Shown: piece after piece, positions 27,192-36,226 of the stretch | Position numbering within the stretch: the first letter of the stretch is position 1 | Layout: each line of letters opens with the position of its first letter | NCBI RefSeq assembly: GCF_001279775.1 | Contig: NZ_LGDG01000100.1 | Location: forward strand, 91,331 to 155,330 | DNA length: 64,000 nt | Direction: 5' to 3' | Origin: Streptomyces sp. MMG1533 | GTDB lineage: Bacteria > Actinomycetota > Actinomycetes > Streptomycetales > Streptomycetaceae | Program-made: the position numbers and the translations under genes | The notes under the pieces: generated by a model | What the model saw: only the letters and a program-made list of their open reading frames with translations | Database searches by the model: none | What the model was told of the DNA's origin: nothing

Positions 27192-28172
27192 TCAGGCGAG
27201 CCGGATCCGCGGGTCGATGAGGGCGTAGACGGCGTCCACGATGATGTTGGCGAAGACGATGCCGGCGGCCGCGACGACGGTGACGCCGAGCAGCATGGGC
27301 AGGTCGCTGTCGGTGACCGCGCGGACGGCGAGTGTGCCGATGCCCTGGAGGCTGAAGGTCGACTCGGTGATGATCGCGCCGCCGATCAGCGTGCCCATGT
27401 CGATGCCGAAGATCGTCACGATCGGACCCATGGCACCGCGCCAGGCGAAGCGGAAGAAGACCGAGCGGCGCGACAGGCCCTTGGCCCGGGCCGTGCGGAC
27501 GTAGTCCTCACTCAGCTGCTCCACCAGTTGCGAGCGGGTCATACGGGTGTAGTTGGCCGTGAAGATGATGGACAGCACGAGCCACGGCAGCAGGAGGCCG
27601 GAGACCCAGGCGCCCGGATTCTCGGTGAACGGCGTGTACGAGGGCTGGCTCAGGATGCCGGCCTGCTGCACCAGGAAGAACATCGCGATGTAGCCGACGA
27701 AGTAGATCTGCATCGACGAGCCGAGCAGCGAGAACGAGCTGGCGATCTTGTCGAGAGCCTTGCCCTGCTTGACCGCGGCCAGCATGCCCGCGCCGACCCC
27801 GATGATCAGGAAGAAGAAGGCCGCACCGAAGGCGAGGGACAGCGTCGTCGGGAAGCGGTCCTTGATCGTCCCGAACACCGGCTCGCTGTTGGTGAACGAG
27901 TAGCCGAGGCACGGCGCGTTGCAGTGCCCGACGCCCGTGTAGTCACGGCCGACGAAGATGCCCTGCAGCCAGTGCCAGTACTGGACCGGCATCGGGTCGG
28001 CGATCCCGAGGTTCTGCCGTACCTGCGCCAGCAGTTGGTCGTCACAGACCTTGCCGCAGGCCATCCGCGCCGGGTCGCGCGGAATGGCGTAGAAGAGGAA
28101 GAAGGTGACGGCGCTGATGATCAGCAGAATGACGAGTGCGCCGAGCACTCGGCGGACCAGGAAACGGAACAT
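27192..28172 (-). CDS. Oligopeptide ABC transporter permease (DppB type), inverted bldK-like cluster
   Basis: 326 aa, the same length as BldKC, ATG at 28172. First helix LVILLIISAVTFFLFYAIP, external loop with the same four-Cys pattern as BldKC (ACGKVC and HCNAPCLGYS), EAA-type segment EDYVRTARAKGLSRRSVFFR, and the end AVYALIDPRIRLA. The pairing with a matching DppC and binding protein makes this a full importer. Confidence 0.9.
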   Translation of the reverse strand: MFRFLVRRVLGALVILLIISAVTFFLFYAIPRDPARMACGKVCDDQLLAQVRQNLGIADPMPVQYWHWLQGIFVGRDYTGVGHCNAPCLGYSFTNSEPVFGTIKDRFPTTLSLAFGAAFFFLIIGVGAGMLAAVKQGKALDKIASSFSLLGSSMQIYFVGYIAMFFLVQQAGILSQPSYTPFTENPGAWVSGLLLPWLVLSIIFTANYTRMTRSQLVEQLSEDYVRTARAKGLSRRSVFFRFAWRGAMGPIVTIFGIDMGTLIGGAIITESTFSLQGIGTLAVRAVTDSDLPMLLGVTVVAAAGIVFANIIVDAVYALIDPRIRLA

Positions 28173-28270
28173 GGGGTGAGACTTTCCGGACGGGGCGCCG
28201 TCGCCGGGGGGTGTGGGGAGCGTGGACGGGCCGGGACGGCGGTCGCGAGGACCGCCGCCCCGAGGAGATG

Positions 28271-30028
28271 TCAGGCCTTGGCGTAGACCTTGCCGATGGC
28301 GACGCAGGTGTCACCGGCGTTGTAGACGACGCCGCCGACCTTGGAGCCGTAGAAGTAGTTGCGGACCGGGTTGTAGTCCGGGACGCAGGCAGCGAGCTCC
28401 ATGATCTGCTTGTCGATCGCGCCCCAGGCCGCGTTGGCCTTGTCCGCGTCGGTGATCGCGGTGGCCGCGGCGATGGCCTTGTTCACGCTCGTGTTGTTCA
28501 GCTGCGACCAGTTGACACCGCCGTCGGCGATCTGGCTGCCGTCCCAGCAGGGCTGGATGACCGCGTAACCGGCCGGCCAGTCCGGGCCCCAGCCGGCGGC
28601 GAACATGTCGAACTTGTTGTCCAGCTGGCCGATCTGGCTGTAGAAGGTCGTCTTGTCGACCTGCTGGGTCACCACTTCGAAGCCGGCCTTGGTGAGGGCG
28701 GTCTTGATGGTGACGGCCGACTTGACGGCCTGGTCGGACTGCTGGAAGGCGATGACGATCTTCTGGCCCTCGGCACCGGCCTCCTTCAGGAGCGCCTTGG
28801 CCTTCTCCGGGTCACCCATCGGCTTGGTCTTCTTGCCGTACAGGTCGAAGTCCACGTGGCCCGGGGTGAGCGGGGAGATGATCGTGGTCGCGGAGGCGGT
28901 CACGGCCGAACCACCGCGCAGCTGCTTGAGCTGCGCCGACGGCCACGCCCAGTTGAGGGCCTGGCGGACCTTGACGTCCTTGATGCGGGTCAGGTTGATC
29001 GGGAAGTAGTAGCAGGTCGTGTCGACCTGGGTCAGCACGCGCTTCTTCAGCGTGGCGTTGCCGAGCACCTTCGTGACGCGCTCGGGGGCGACCTCGTTGA
29101 GCAGGGAGAGCGAGAACTGGTCGTTGCCCGAGTCCGCGATGTAGCGGTCCGTGGAGGCCAGCGACTGGAAGCCGAACTGCATGACGACCTTGTCCGGGTA
29201 GCCGTTGCGGACCGGGTCCTTGTCGGCCTCCCAGTGCTCGTTGCGCACCAGGGTCAGGGACTTGTCGATGCTGCGGGACTCGATCTTGTACGGGCCGCAG
29301 GAGTACGGGCGCTTGTCGTACTTCTTCTGCGTGTCGTGCTTCTTCGGCACGATCGCGAAGCCGCGCATGGCCAGCATGAACGGGAAGTCGGCGTGCGCCT
29401 CCTTGAGGCGGAACGTGATGGTGCTGCCGTCGACCTCGAGCGAGGACAGGTGCTTGCCGTCGTAGGGGCCCTTGTACTTGTCGCCGCCCTCGAGCCAGTT
29501 CTGCGGGTAGCGGGGACCCTCGGTGACGAAGTCGGCGAAGAGACGCTCGAAGCTGTGGCGGACGTCGTCGATGGTGACGTCGGCGCCGTCCTCCCACTTC
29601 ACGCCGTCCTTCAGCGTGAAGGACCAGGTCTTGCCGCCGTCCTTCACGGTGCCCGCGTCCGTGGCGAGGTCGCCGACCAGGGTGGTGTTGCCCTTGGAGT
29701 CGACCCGGTAGCCGGTCAGACCGCGCAGGAACAGCACCGAGCCGGCACCCGTGTACGACGAGTAGATCTGCGCCGGGTCCAGGTGGTCGTAGTCGATCTG
29801 GTCGAGCGTGTAGATCGTGCCGCCCTTGACCGCGCCCGGCATCTCCGGGGCGGGGCCCTGGGAGTCGGCCTTGGTGCCGACGGTGATCTTGGCAGCCTTG
29901 CCCTGCGGAGCCTTGGTGGAGCTACCGCCGTCGCCACCGGCGTTGCCGCTGCTGCAGGCGCTCAGAACGGTGCTCGCACCTGCCGCCACACCGGTGGCTA
30001 TCAGGAAGTTTCTACGGGAGAAGGACAT
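28271..30028 (-). CDS. Peptide-binding lipoprotein with Tat-type signal, inverted bldK-like cluster
   Basis: 585 aa, ATG at 30028. The N-terminus SRRNFLIATGVAAGA is a twin-arginine signal, followed by lipobox LSAC (Cys25), so it is predicted to be exported folded and then lipidated, unlike BldKB, which has a Sec-type signal. SBP_bac_5 segments: IDYDHLDPAQIYSSYTGAGS, FTLKDGVKWEDGADVTIDDV, SCGPYKIESRSIDKSLTLVR, MFAAGWGPDWPAGYAV, and the end VVYNAGDTCVAIGKVYAKA. The general layout parallels BldKB but the sequence has diverged more than the ATPases, which suggests a different ligand. Confidence 0.9.
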   Translation of the reverse strand: MSFSRRNFLIATGVAAGASTVLSACSSGNAGGDGGSSTKAPQGKAAKITVGTKADSQGPAPEMPGAVKGGTIYTLDQIDYDHLDPAQIYSSYTGAGSVLFLRGLTGYRVDSKGNTTLVGDLATDAGTVKDGGKTWSFTLKDGVKWEDGADVTIDDVRHSFERLFADFVTEGPRYPQNWLEGGDKYKGPYDGKHLSSLEVDGSTITFRLKEAHADFPFMLAMRGFAIVPKKHDTQKKYDKRPYSCGPYKIESRSIDKSLTLVRNEHWEADKDPVRNGYPDKVVMQFGFQSLASTDRYIADSGNDQFSLSLLNEVAPERVTKVLGNATLKKRVLTQVDTTCYYFPINLTRIKDVKVRQALNWAWPSAQLKQLRGGSAVTASATTIISPLTPGHVDFDLYGKKTKPMGDPEKAKALLKEAGAEGQKIVIAFQQSDQAVKSAVTIKTALTKAGFEVVTQQVDKTTFYSQIGQLDNKFDMFAAGWGPDWPAGYAVIQPCWDGSQIADGGVNWSQLNNTSVNKAIAAATAITDADKANAAWGAIDKQIMELAACVPDYNPVRNYFYGSKVGGVVYNAGDTCVAIGKVYAKA

Positions 30029-30112
30029 GGCTACCTGCCTAGACGTGATGGATGAGAGAGACGGGCTACGAGCTGTCGGTTTCCGGACGACGATGACCGG
30101 GCCGGGTGTGAC

Positions 30113-31141
30113 TCAGCGCTTGGACTTCGGGTCGAGTGCGTCGCGTACCGAGTCGCCGAGCAGGTTGAAGGCGAGGACGAAGATGATCATCGAGACGCCC
30201 GGGAAGATCATGAAGGTGATGTCTTCCGTGTAGAACTGCGCGCCGCGCTGGATCATGACGCCCCAGTCCGGGGTCGGGTCGATGATGCCGACGCCGAGGA
30301 AGGCGAGGCCCGCCTCCGCGGTCACGAATGCCGGGAGAGCGAGGGTGGACTGGATCAGAATCGGAGTCCACAGGTTGGGCAGCAGTTCCTTGAAGATGAT
30401 GCGGGCCGGCGAGGCCCCGGTCACCTTCGCCGCCTCCACGAACTCCCGCTCACGCAGGGCCAGTACCTGGCCGCGCAGGAGGCGGGCGATGGACGCCCAG
30501 CCGAAGGCCGTGAGGACGAGGATCAGGCAGGTGGCCCGCAGAGAGGTCGGGATGTCGTCGTCGGGCGCGACGAAGACGCCGTACACGACGGGCATGAAGG
30601 CGATGAAGAACAGCGTGGACGGGAACGACAGCAGGATGTCGATGACCCGGCCGATGAGGTAGTCGGTCTTGCCGCCGAGGTATCCGGCGGTGATGCCGAT
30701 GACCACGCCGATGATGGTGACCAGGATCGTGGTGGCCGTCGCGATCAGCAGCGAGGTGCGGATGCCGTAGAGCAGGAAGGTGAAGACGTCGCGGCCCAGT
30801 GCCGGCTCGATGCCGAACCAGAAGTTTCCGTCGATGCCGCCGTTCGGCTTGAGCGGGAAGCCCGCCTCGTTGAGGAGGCCGGTCTGCTCCTGGCCGTACA
30901 GCGTGTACGGGTCCTTGCCGTAGAGGGCGGAGATCAGGGGCGCGCAGATCGCGATCACGAAGAAGAAGATCACGATGCAGGCGGAGATCACGCCCGTCCG
31001 GTCCCGCTTGAACCGGGTCCAGGCGAGGCGGCCCGGGGAGCGGCTCTCGGCGCCCTTGAGGGTGGAGGGTGCCGCAGGCTTCTCGACGGTCTCGTCGGTC
31101 ACCTCGAGCGGGGCAGCCGCAGATGGAGTTGGGGGGGTCAT
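30113..31141 (-). CDS. Oligopeptide ABC transporter permease (DppC type), inverted bldK-like cluster
   Basis: 342 aa, ATG at 31141. It shares with BldKA the pre-core segment RSPGRLAWTRFKRDRTGVIS, the external loop YGKDPYTLYGQEQTGLLNEA and PLKPNGGIDGNFWFGIEP, the EAA-type EFVEAAKVTGASPARIIFKE and the end LLGDSVRDALDPKSKR. It is the first gene of the minus-strand operon, so its promoter must lie in 31142-31668. Confidence 0.9.
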   Translation of the reverse strand: MTPPTPSAAAPLEVTDETVEKPAAPSTLKGAESRSPGRLAWTRFKRDRTGVISACIVIFFFVIAICAPLISALYGKDPYTLYGQEQTGLLNEAGFPLKPNGGIDGNFWFGIEPALGRDVFTFLLYGIRTSLLIATATTILVTIIGVVIGITAGYLGGKTDYLIGRVIDILLSFPSTLFFIAFMPVVYGVFVAPDDDIPTSLRATCLILVLTAFGWASIARLLRGQVLALREREFVEAAKVTGASPARIIFKELLPNLWTPILIQSTLALPAFVTAEAGLAFLGVGIIDPTPDWGVMIQRGAQFYTEDITFMIFPGVSMIIFVLAFNLLGDSVRDALDPKSKR

Positions 31142-31668
31142 GGTGCTCCTGGCCCACGGGAAAGTCTGATGACTCCGCAGGGCACTCCCCTACGGGCTAC
31201 GCCGGACTTTTTCAACGCAATTCGTTCAAGGTCAATAAAATCTCGGTCGACTTGGGTTTCTCTTTACGTTCTTTACCTGTCCTTGGTCGTCCCGTAGCTA
31301 CGCGTGTAGCGCGCTGTGATCGACCTGTGTCTTACATCCGACCAACTGGACTAATCGGTCAATGAGTTCGTTATACGGACGCCTCTGTGTCGGAATGCGT
31401 ACACCGAGGGGTCCCTTTCCAACGGTTCGGCAACGCTTGATGAAGATCCATTGCGCCCCGCGATGAAGATCCACTGCCTCGGAACCGGATCGTCCGGTTC
31501 GTCTCCTCATTCGGACGCGTACATCCGGATGGCGCGTTCCTCCAAAGGCCGAGCCCGTGTGCGGTATCCGTTGATTGCCCTGATATTTGCCGATAACGGA
31601 TCGGCGCCCGTGCGTCGGTGCACAAGGCAGTCACAGGGCAGTCACGGTGCATTCATAGGAGGCACTCC
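31142..31668. promoter_or_regulatory. Divergent promoter region between two opp operons
   Basis: 527 bp, clearly more A/T-rich than its surroundings, controlling importer 2 (minus) and importer 3 (plus). On the plus strand TTGATT (31571-31576) and GATAAC (31592-31597) give a loose promoter with a 15-bp spacer. An inverted CCGTT/AACGG pair flanks the same stretch, TCTTTAC occurs twice near 31266-31282, and GGCAGTCAC is repeated just before the ribosome site AGGAGG of the importer-3 binding protein. No gene was seen in it. Confidence 0.5.
31439..31477. repeat. 16-bp direct repeat in the divergent promoter region
   Basis: GATGAAGATCCAYTGC occurs at 31439-31454 and 31462-31477 (one mismatch, 23-bp period, about two helical turns). 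Position and spacing fit a pair of binding sites for one regulator; the regulator is unknown. Confidence 0.5.
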
Positions 31669-33306
31669 ATGCGTGGAGCCACGTACGCCAAATGGGTCGC
31701 TTGTGCGGCGGCGGCAGCCCTCGCGGCGACGGCCTGCGGGGGCGGGGGGAGCGACAGCGGCGGCGACAGCGACAGCGGCGCGGTGCTCAGTTCCTCCTGG
31801 GGAGACCCGCAGAACCCGCTGGAGCCGGCCAACACCAACGAGGTGCAGGGCGGCAAGGTCCTCGACATGATCTTCCGGAGCCTGAAGAAGTACAACCCGG
31901 AGACCGGCAAGGCCGAGGACATGCTGGCCGAGAAGATCGACACCACGGACTCGCAGAACTTCACCATCACCATCAAGGACGGCTGGACCTTCAGCAACGG
32001 CGAGAAGGTCACCGCCAAGTCCTTCGTCGATGCCTGGAACTACGGCGCGAGCCTGAAGAACAACCAGAAGAACGCGTACTTCTTCGGCTACATCGAGGGC
32101 TATGACAAGACGCACCCGGAGGACGGCAGCAAGCAGAGCGCCGACACGCTCTCCGGCCTGAAGGTCGTCGACGACAAGACCTTCACCGTCAAGCTCAGCC
32201 AGAAGTTCTCGACCTTCCCCGACACCCTCGGCTATCCCGCCTTCGCCCCGCTCCCGCAGGCCTTCTTCGACGACCACGACGCCTGGGTGAAGAAGCCGGT
32301 CGGCAACGGGCCGTACTCCGTCGACTCGTACACCAAGGGCTCGCAGATGTCCCTGCGGGCCTGGGACGGCTACCCCGGCACGGACAAGGCGCAGAACGGC
32401 GGCGTGGACCTCAAGGTCTACACCGACAACAACACCGCCTACACCGATCTGATGGCCGGCAACCTCGACCTGGTCGACGACGTGCCGGCCGCCCAGCTCA
32501 AGAACGTCAAGAGCGACCTCGGCGGCCGGTACATCAACACCCCGGCCGGCATCATCCAGACCCTCGCCTTCCCGTTCTACGACGCCAAGTGGGACAAGCC
32601 GGGGATGGAGAAGGTCCGCACCGGACTGTCGCGGGCGATCAACCGCGAGCAGATCACCGACACGATCTTCCAGAAGACCCGCACCCCGGCCACCGACTGG
32701 ACCTCCCCGGTGCTCGGCGAGGAGGGCGGCTTCAAGGAAGGGCTGTGCGGGGACGCCTGCGAGTACGACGCCGACGCGGCCAAGAAGCTGATCGAGGAGG
32801 GCGGCGGAATCCCCGGCGGTCAGGTCAAGATCACGTACAACGCGGACACCGGCTCCCACAAGGAGTGGGTCGACGCGGTCTGCAACTCCATCAACAACGC
32901 CCTCGACAACGACAAGGCGTGCGTCGGCAACCCGATCGGCACCTTCGCCGACTTCCGCACCCAGATCACCGACAAGAAGATGCCCGGCCCGTTCCGCGCC
33001 GGCTGGCAGATGGACTACCCGCTGATCCAGAACTTCCTGCAGCCGCTCTACTACACCAACGCCTCCTCCAACGACGGCAAGTGGACCAACAAGGACTTCG
33101 ACAAGCTCGTCGACGAGGCCAACGCCGAGACCGACACGGCGGCGGCGGTGCAGAAGTTCCAGCAGGCCGAGGAGGTTCTCCGGGACAACATGGGCGCCAT
33201 CCCGCTCTGGTACCAGAACGGCAGTGCCGGCTACTCGGACCGGCTGTCCGACGTGAAGCTCAACCCCTTCAGCGTCCCCGTCTACAACGAGATCAAGGTC
33301 GGCTGA
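31669..33306 (+). CDS. Peptide-binding lipoprotein of importer 3
   Basis: 545 aa from ATG 31669, with AGGAGG 7 nt upstream; an in-frame start at 31618 is ignored. Signal MRGATYAKWVACAAAAALAA with lipobox ATAC (Cys23). The mature domain (SWGDPQNPLEPANTNEVQGG, ITIKDGWTFSNGEKVTAKSF, WNYGASLKNNQKNAYFFGYI, QMDYPLIQNFLQPLYYTNAS) is the OppA/DppA-type SBP_bac_5 fold but of a different subfamily from BldKB. From memory it corresponds to the importer next to bldK in S. coelicolor (SCO5117-type). Confidence 0.9.
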   Translation: MRGATYAKWVACAAAAALAATACGGGGSDSGGDSDSGAVLSSSWGDPQNPLEPANTNEVQGGKVLDMIFRSLKKYNPETGKAEDMLAEKIDTTDSQNFTITIKDGWTFSNGEKVTAKSFVDAWNYGASLKNNQKNAYFFGYIEGYDKTHPEDGSKQSADTLSGLKVVDDKTFTVKLSQKFSTFPDTLGYPAFAPLPQAFFDDHDAWVKKPVGNGPYSVDSYTKGSQMSLRAWDGYPGTDKAQNGGVDLKVYTDNNTAYTDLMAGNLDLVDDVPAAQLKNVKSDLGGRYINTPAGIIQTLAFPFYDAKWDKPGMEKVRTGLSRAINREQITDTIFQKTRTPATDWTSPVLGEEGGFKEGLCGDACEYDADAAKKLIEEGGGIPGGQVKITYNADTGSHKEWVDAVCNSINNALDNDKACVGNPIGTFADFRTQITDKKMPGPFRAGWQMDYPLIQNFLQPLYYTNASSNDGKWTNKDFDKLVDEANAETDTAAAVQKFQQAEEVLRDNMGAIPLWYQNGSAGYSDRLSDVKLNPFSVPVYNEIKVG

Positions 33307-33312
33307 GCGTCC

Positions 33313-34236
33313 ATGGGACGGTACGTCGTCCGTCGGCTGCTCCAGATGATCCCGGTCTTCATCGGGGCCACTCTGCTGATCTTCCTGATGGTGAATGTGA
33401 TGGGCGACCCCATCGCGGGCCTGTGCGGGGAGAGGCAGTGCGACCCGGCGACGGCCGCCCAACTGGAGAAGGAGTTCGGACTCGACAAGCCGGTCTGGCA
33501 GCAATACCTGACCTATATGGGGAACGTCTTCACCGGCGACTTCGGCACCGCCTTCAACGGCCAGGAGGTCACCGAGCTGATGTCGACGGCGTTCCCGGTC
33601 ACCATCCGGCTGACGATCGTCGCCATCCTCTTCGAGATCGTCATCGGCATCACGCTGGGCGTGATCACGGGCCTGCGCCGCGGCCACCCCGTCGACACCT
33701 CGGTCCTGATGTTCACCCTCGTCGTGATCTCCGTCCCCACCTTCGTCACCGGTCTGCTGCTCCAGCTCCTGCTCGGCGTCGAGTGGGGCTGGATCAAACC
33801 GTCGGTGTCGACGGAGGCCACCTTCGGCGAGCTGATCGTGCCGGGCCTGGTCCTCGCCTCGGTCTCCCTCGCCTACGTGACCCGGCTGACCCGCACCTCC
33901 ATCGCGGAGAACAAGCGGTCCGACTACGTCCGTACGGCGGTGGCGAAGGGGCTGCCCCGTCGCAGGGTGATCACCCGGCACCTGCTGCGCAACTCGCTGA
34001 TCCCCGTCGTCACCTTCATCGGCACCGACATCGGCGCCCTGATGGGAGGCGCGATCGTCACCGAGCGCATCTTCAACATCCACGGCGTCGGCTACCAGCT
34101 CTACCAGGGCATCCTCCGCCAGAACACCCAGACCGTCGTCGGCTTCGTGACGGTCCTCGTCCTGGTGTTCCTGGTCGCCAACCTGATCGTCGACCTCCTG
34201 TACGCCGTACTCGACCCCAGGATCCGCTATGCCTGA
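33313..34236 (+). CDS. Peptide ABC transporter permease (DppB type) of importer 3
   Basis: 307 aa, ATG 33313, only 6 bp after the binding-protein stop. Typical DppB order: first helix MIPVFIGATLLIFLMVNVMG, a short external loop with one Cys pair (LCGERQC), an EAA-type segment SDYVRTAVAKGLPRRRVITR and the end LYAVLDPRIRYA. It lacks the second Cys pair seen in BldKC and its paralogue. Its end overlaps the next gene by 8 bp. Confidence 0.92.
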   Translation: MGRYVVRRLLQMIPVFIGATLLIFLMVNVMGDPIAGLCGERQCDPATAAQLEKEFGLDKPVWQQYLTYMGNVFTGDFGTAFNGQEVTELMSTAFPVTIRLTIVAILFEIVIGITLGVITGLRRGHPVDTSVLMFTLVVISVPTFVTGLLLQLLLGVEWGWIKPSVSTEATFGELIVPGLVLASVSLAYVTRLTRTSIAENKRSDYVRTAVAKGLPRRRVITRHLLRNSLIPVVTFIGTDIGALMGGAIVTERIFNIHGVGYQLYQGILRQNTQTVVGFVTVLVLVFLVANLIVDLLYAVLDPRIRYA

Positions 34237-35242
34237 TCCCCTGCCGCAGGAGCCGTACATGTCGGGCGGGGGCCGGGCTCCCGAGGACGGCGCGATCGCC
34301 GCGACCGGAATGGGCGGTGCGATGGACCTGGCCACGAGCGAGGGCGAGGCCCTCGAGAAGCGCCACGGCGGCACCGACGGTTCGGGCCCCTCCGAGAAGC
34401 CCCGTTCCCTCTGGTCGGACGCCTGGCGCGACCTGCGCCGGAACCCGGTCTTCATCATCTCCGGCCTGGTGATCCTCTTCCTCGTCGTCATCTCGATCTG
34501 GCCGTCGCTGATCGCCTCCGGCAGCCCGCTCAAGTGCGACCTCGCCAAGGCCCAGGAGGGCTCCCAGCCCGGTGCGCCGTTCGGCTACGACGGCCAGGGC
34601 TGCAACGTCTACACCCGTACCGTCTACGGCGCCCGTACGTCCGTCACGGTCGGCGTCTGCGCCACGCTCGGGGTGTCCCTGCTCGGCTCGGTGCTCGGCG
34701 GGCTCGCCGGGTTCTTCGGCGGCTCCTGGGACTCGATCCTGTCCCGGCTCACCGACGTCTTCTTCGCGATCCCGGTCGTCCTCGGCGGCCTGGTGCTGCT
34801 GTCGGTGGTCACCAGCAACACCGTGTGGCCGGTGATCGGGTTCATGGTGCTGCTGGGCTGGCCGCAGATCTCCCGTATCGCCCGCGGCTCGGTCATCACC
34901 GCCAAGCAGAACGACTACGTGCAGGCCGCCCGGGCGCTCGGCGCCTCCAACTCCCGGCTGCTGCTGCGGCACATCACGCCCAACGCGGTCGCGCCGGTGA
35001 TCGTCGTGGCGACCATCGCGCTCGGCACCTACATCGCGCTGGAGGCGACCCTGTCGTACCTCGGCGTCGGGCTGAAGCCGCCGACGGTCAGCTGGGGGAT
35101 CGACATCTCCTCGGCGTCCGCCTACATCCGGCAGGCCCCGCACATGCTGCTGTGGCCGGCCGGAGCACTCGCGCTCACCGTGCTCGCGTTCATCATGCTC
35201 GGCGACGCGGTGCGCGACGCCCTCGACCCGAAGCTGAGGTGA
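34229..35242 (+). CDS. Peptide ABC transporter permease (DppC type) of importer 3
   Basis: 337 aa, ATG 34229 overlapping the preceding stop, so translation is probably coupled; an internal ATG at 34259 is possible. A long charged cytoplasmic N-terminus (about 1-70) precedes the first helix (PVFIISGLVILFLVVISIWP). The external loop has a Cys pair (CDLAKAQEG ... GCNVYTRT). EAA-type segment NDYVQAARALGASNSRLLLR and the end LGDAVRDALDPKLR are typical of DppC. Confidence 0.91.
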   Translation: MPDPLPQEPYMSGGGRAPEDGAIAATGMGGAMDLATSEGEALEKRHGGTDGSGPSEKPRSLWSDAWRDLRRNPVFIISGLVILFLVVISIWPSLIASGSPLKCDLAKAQEGSQPGAPFGYDGQGCNVYTRTVYGARTSVTVGVCATLGVSLLGSVLGGLAGFFGGSWDSILSRLTDVFFAIPVVLGGLVLLSVVTSNTVWPVIGFMVLLGWPQISRIARGSVITAKQNDYVQAARALGASNSRLLLRHITPNAVAPVIVVATIALGTYIALEATLSYLGVGLKPPTVSWGIDISSASAYIRQAPHMLLWPAGALALTVLAFIMLGDAVRDALDPKLR

Positions 35243-35251
35243 GCCGCCGTC

Positions 35252-36226
35252 ATGCTGCTCGAAGTGCGCGACCTGCACGTGGAGTTCCGGACCCGGGACG
35301 GGGTCGCCAAAGCCGTCAACGGCGTCGACTACGGCGTGGACGCGGGCGAGACCCTCGCCGTGCTGGGGGAGTCCGGCTCCGGCAAGTCGGTCACCGCGCA
35401 GGCGATCATGGGCATCCTCGACATCCCGCCGGGGCGGATCACCGGCGGCGAGATCCTCTTCCAGGGCCAGGACCTGCTGCAACTGAAGGAGGAGGAGCGG
35501 CGGAAGATCCGCGGCGCCGAGATGGCGATGATCTTCCAGGACGCGCTGTCGTCGTTGAACCCCGTGCTCTCCGTCGGCGACCAACTCGGCGAGATGTTCG
35601 TGGTCCACCGGGGCATGTCGAGGAAGGACGCACGGGCCAGGGCCGTCGAGCTGATGGACCGCGTCCGCATCCCCGGTGCCAAGGAGCGGGTGAAGCAGTA
35701 CCCGCACCAGTTCTCCGGCGGTATGCGCCAGCGCATCATGATCGCGATGGCGCTGGCCCTGGAACCGGCGCTGATCATCGCCGACGAACCGACGACGGCC
35801 CTGGACGTGACGGTCCAGGCACAGGTCATGGAGCTGCTCGCGGAGTTGCAGCGCGAGTACAACATGGGGCTCATCCTCATCACCCACGACCTGGGCGTGG
35901 TCGCGGACGTCGCCGACCACATCGCCGTCATGTACGCGGGCCGGATCGTCGAGTCGGCGCCGGTGCACGACATCTACAAGGCGCCCGCCCACCCCTACAC
36001 CCGGGGGTTGCTGGACTCCATCCCGCGCCTGGACCAGAAGGGCCAGGAGCTCTACGCGATCAAGGGCCTGCCCCCCAACCTCATGCACATCCCGCCGGGT
36101 TGCGCCTTCAACCCGCGCTGCCCCATGGCCCAGGACGTGTGCCGCACCGATGTCCCGCCGCTGTACGAGGTCTCCGAAGACCGTGGGAGCGCCTGCCACT
36201 TCTGGAGGGAGTGCCTGAATGGCTGA
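35252..36226 (+). CDS. Peptide ABC transporter ATP-binding protein (OppD type) of importer 3
   Basis: 324 aa, ATG 35252. Walker [69 protein letters not shown] and the C-terminal [18 protein letters not shown] cysteine motif are all intact. It overlaps the following OppF-type gene by 8 bp, so the two ATPases are made together. Confidence 0.93.
   Translation: MLLEVRDLHVEFRTRDGVAKAVNGVDYGVDAGETLAVLGESGSGKSVTAQAIMGILDIPPGRITGGEILFQGQDLLQLKEEERRKIRGAEMAMIFQDALSSLNPVLSVGDQLGEMFVVHRGMSRKDARARAVELMDRVRIPGAKERVKQYPHQFSGGMRQRIMIAMALALEPALIIADEPTTALDVTVQAQVMELLAELQREYNMGLILITHDLGVVADVADHIAVMYAGRIVESAPVHDIYKAPAHPYTRGLLDSIPRLDQKGQELYAIKGLPPNLMHIPPGCAFNPRCPMAQDVCRTDVPPLYEVSEDRGSACHFWRECLNG

Noticed and set aside
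26361..28286. 641-aa plus-strand frame opposite the inverted opp cluster (and a similar one at 28136-30055)
   Set aside because: They are shadows of the DppB, OppD and binding-protein genes on the minus strand.
28566..28568. Possible TTA (bldA-dependent) codon in the minus-strand binding protein, with similar candidates at 39807-39809 and 61131-61133
   Set aside because: All are out of frame. By eye I found no in-frame TTA in the bldK or other opp genes, though a full count was not run.
31642..34548. 968-aa minus-strand open frame opposite the importer-3 binding protein and permeases
   Set aside because: It is a GC-skew shadow of three well-recognised plus-strand genes; its translation is Asp/Val/Leu/Gly-rich low-complexity with no motif.
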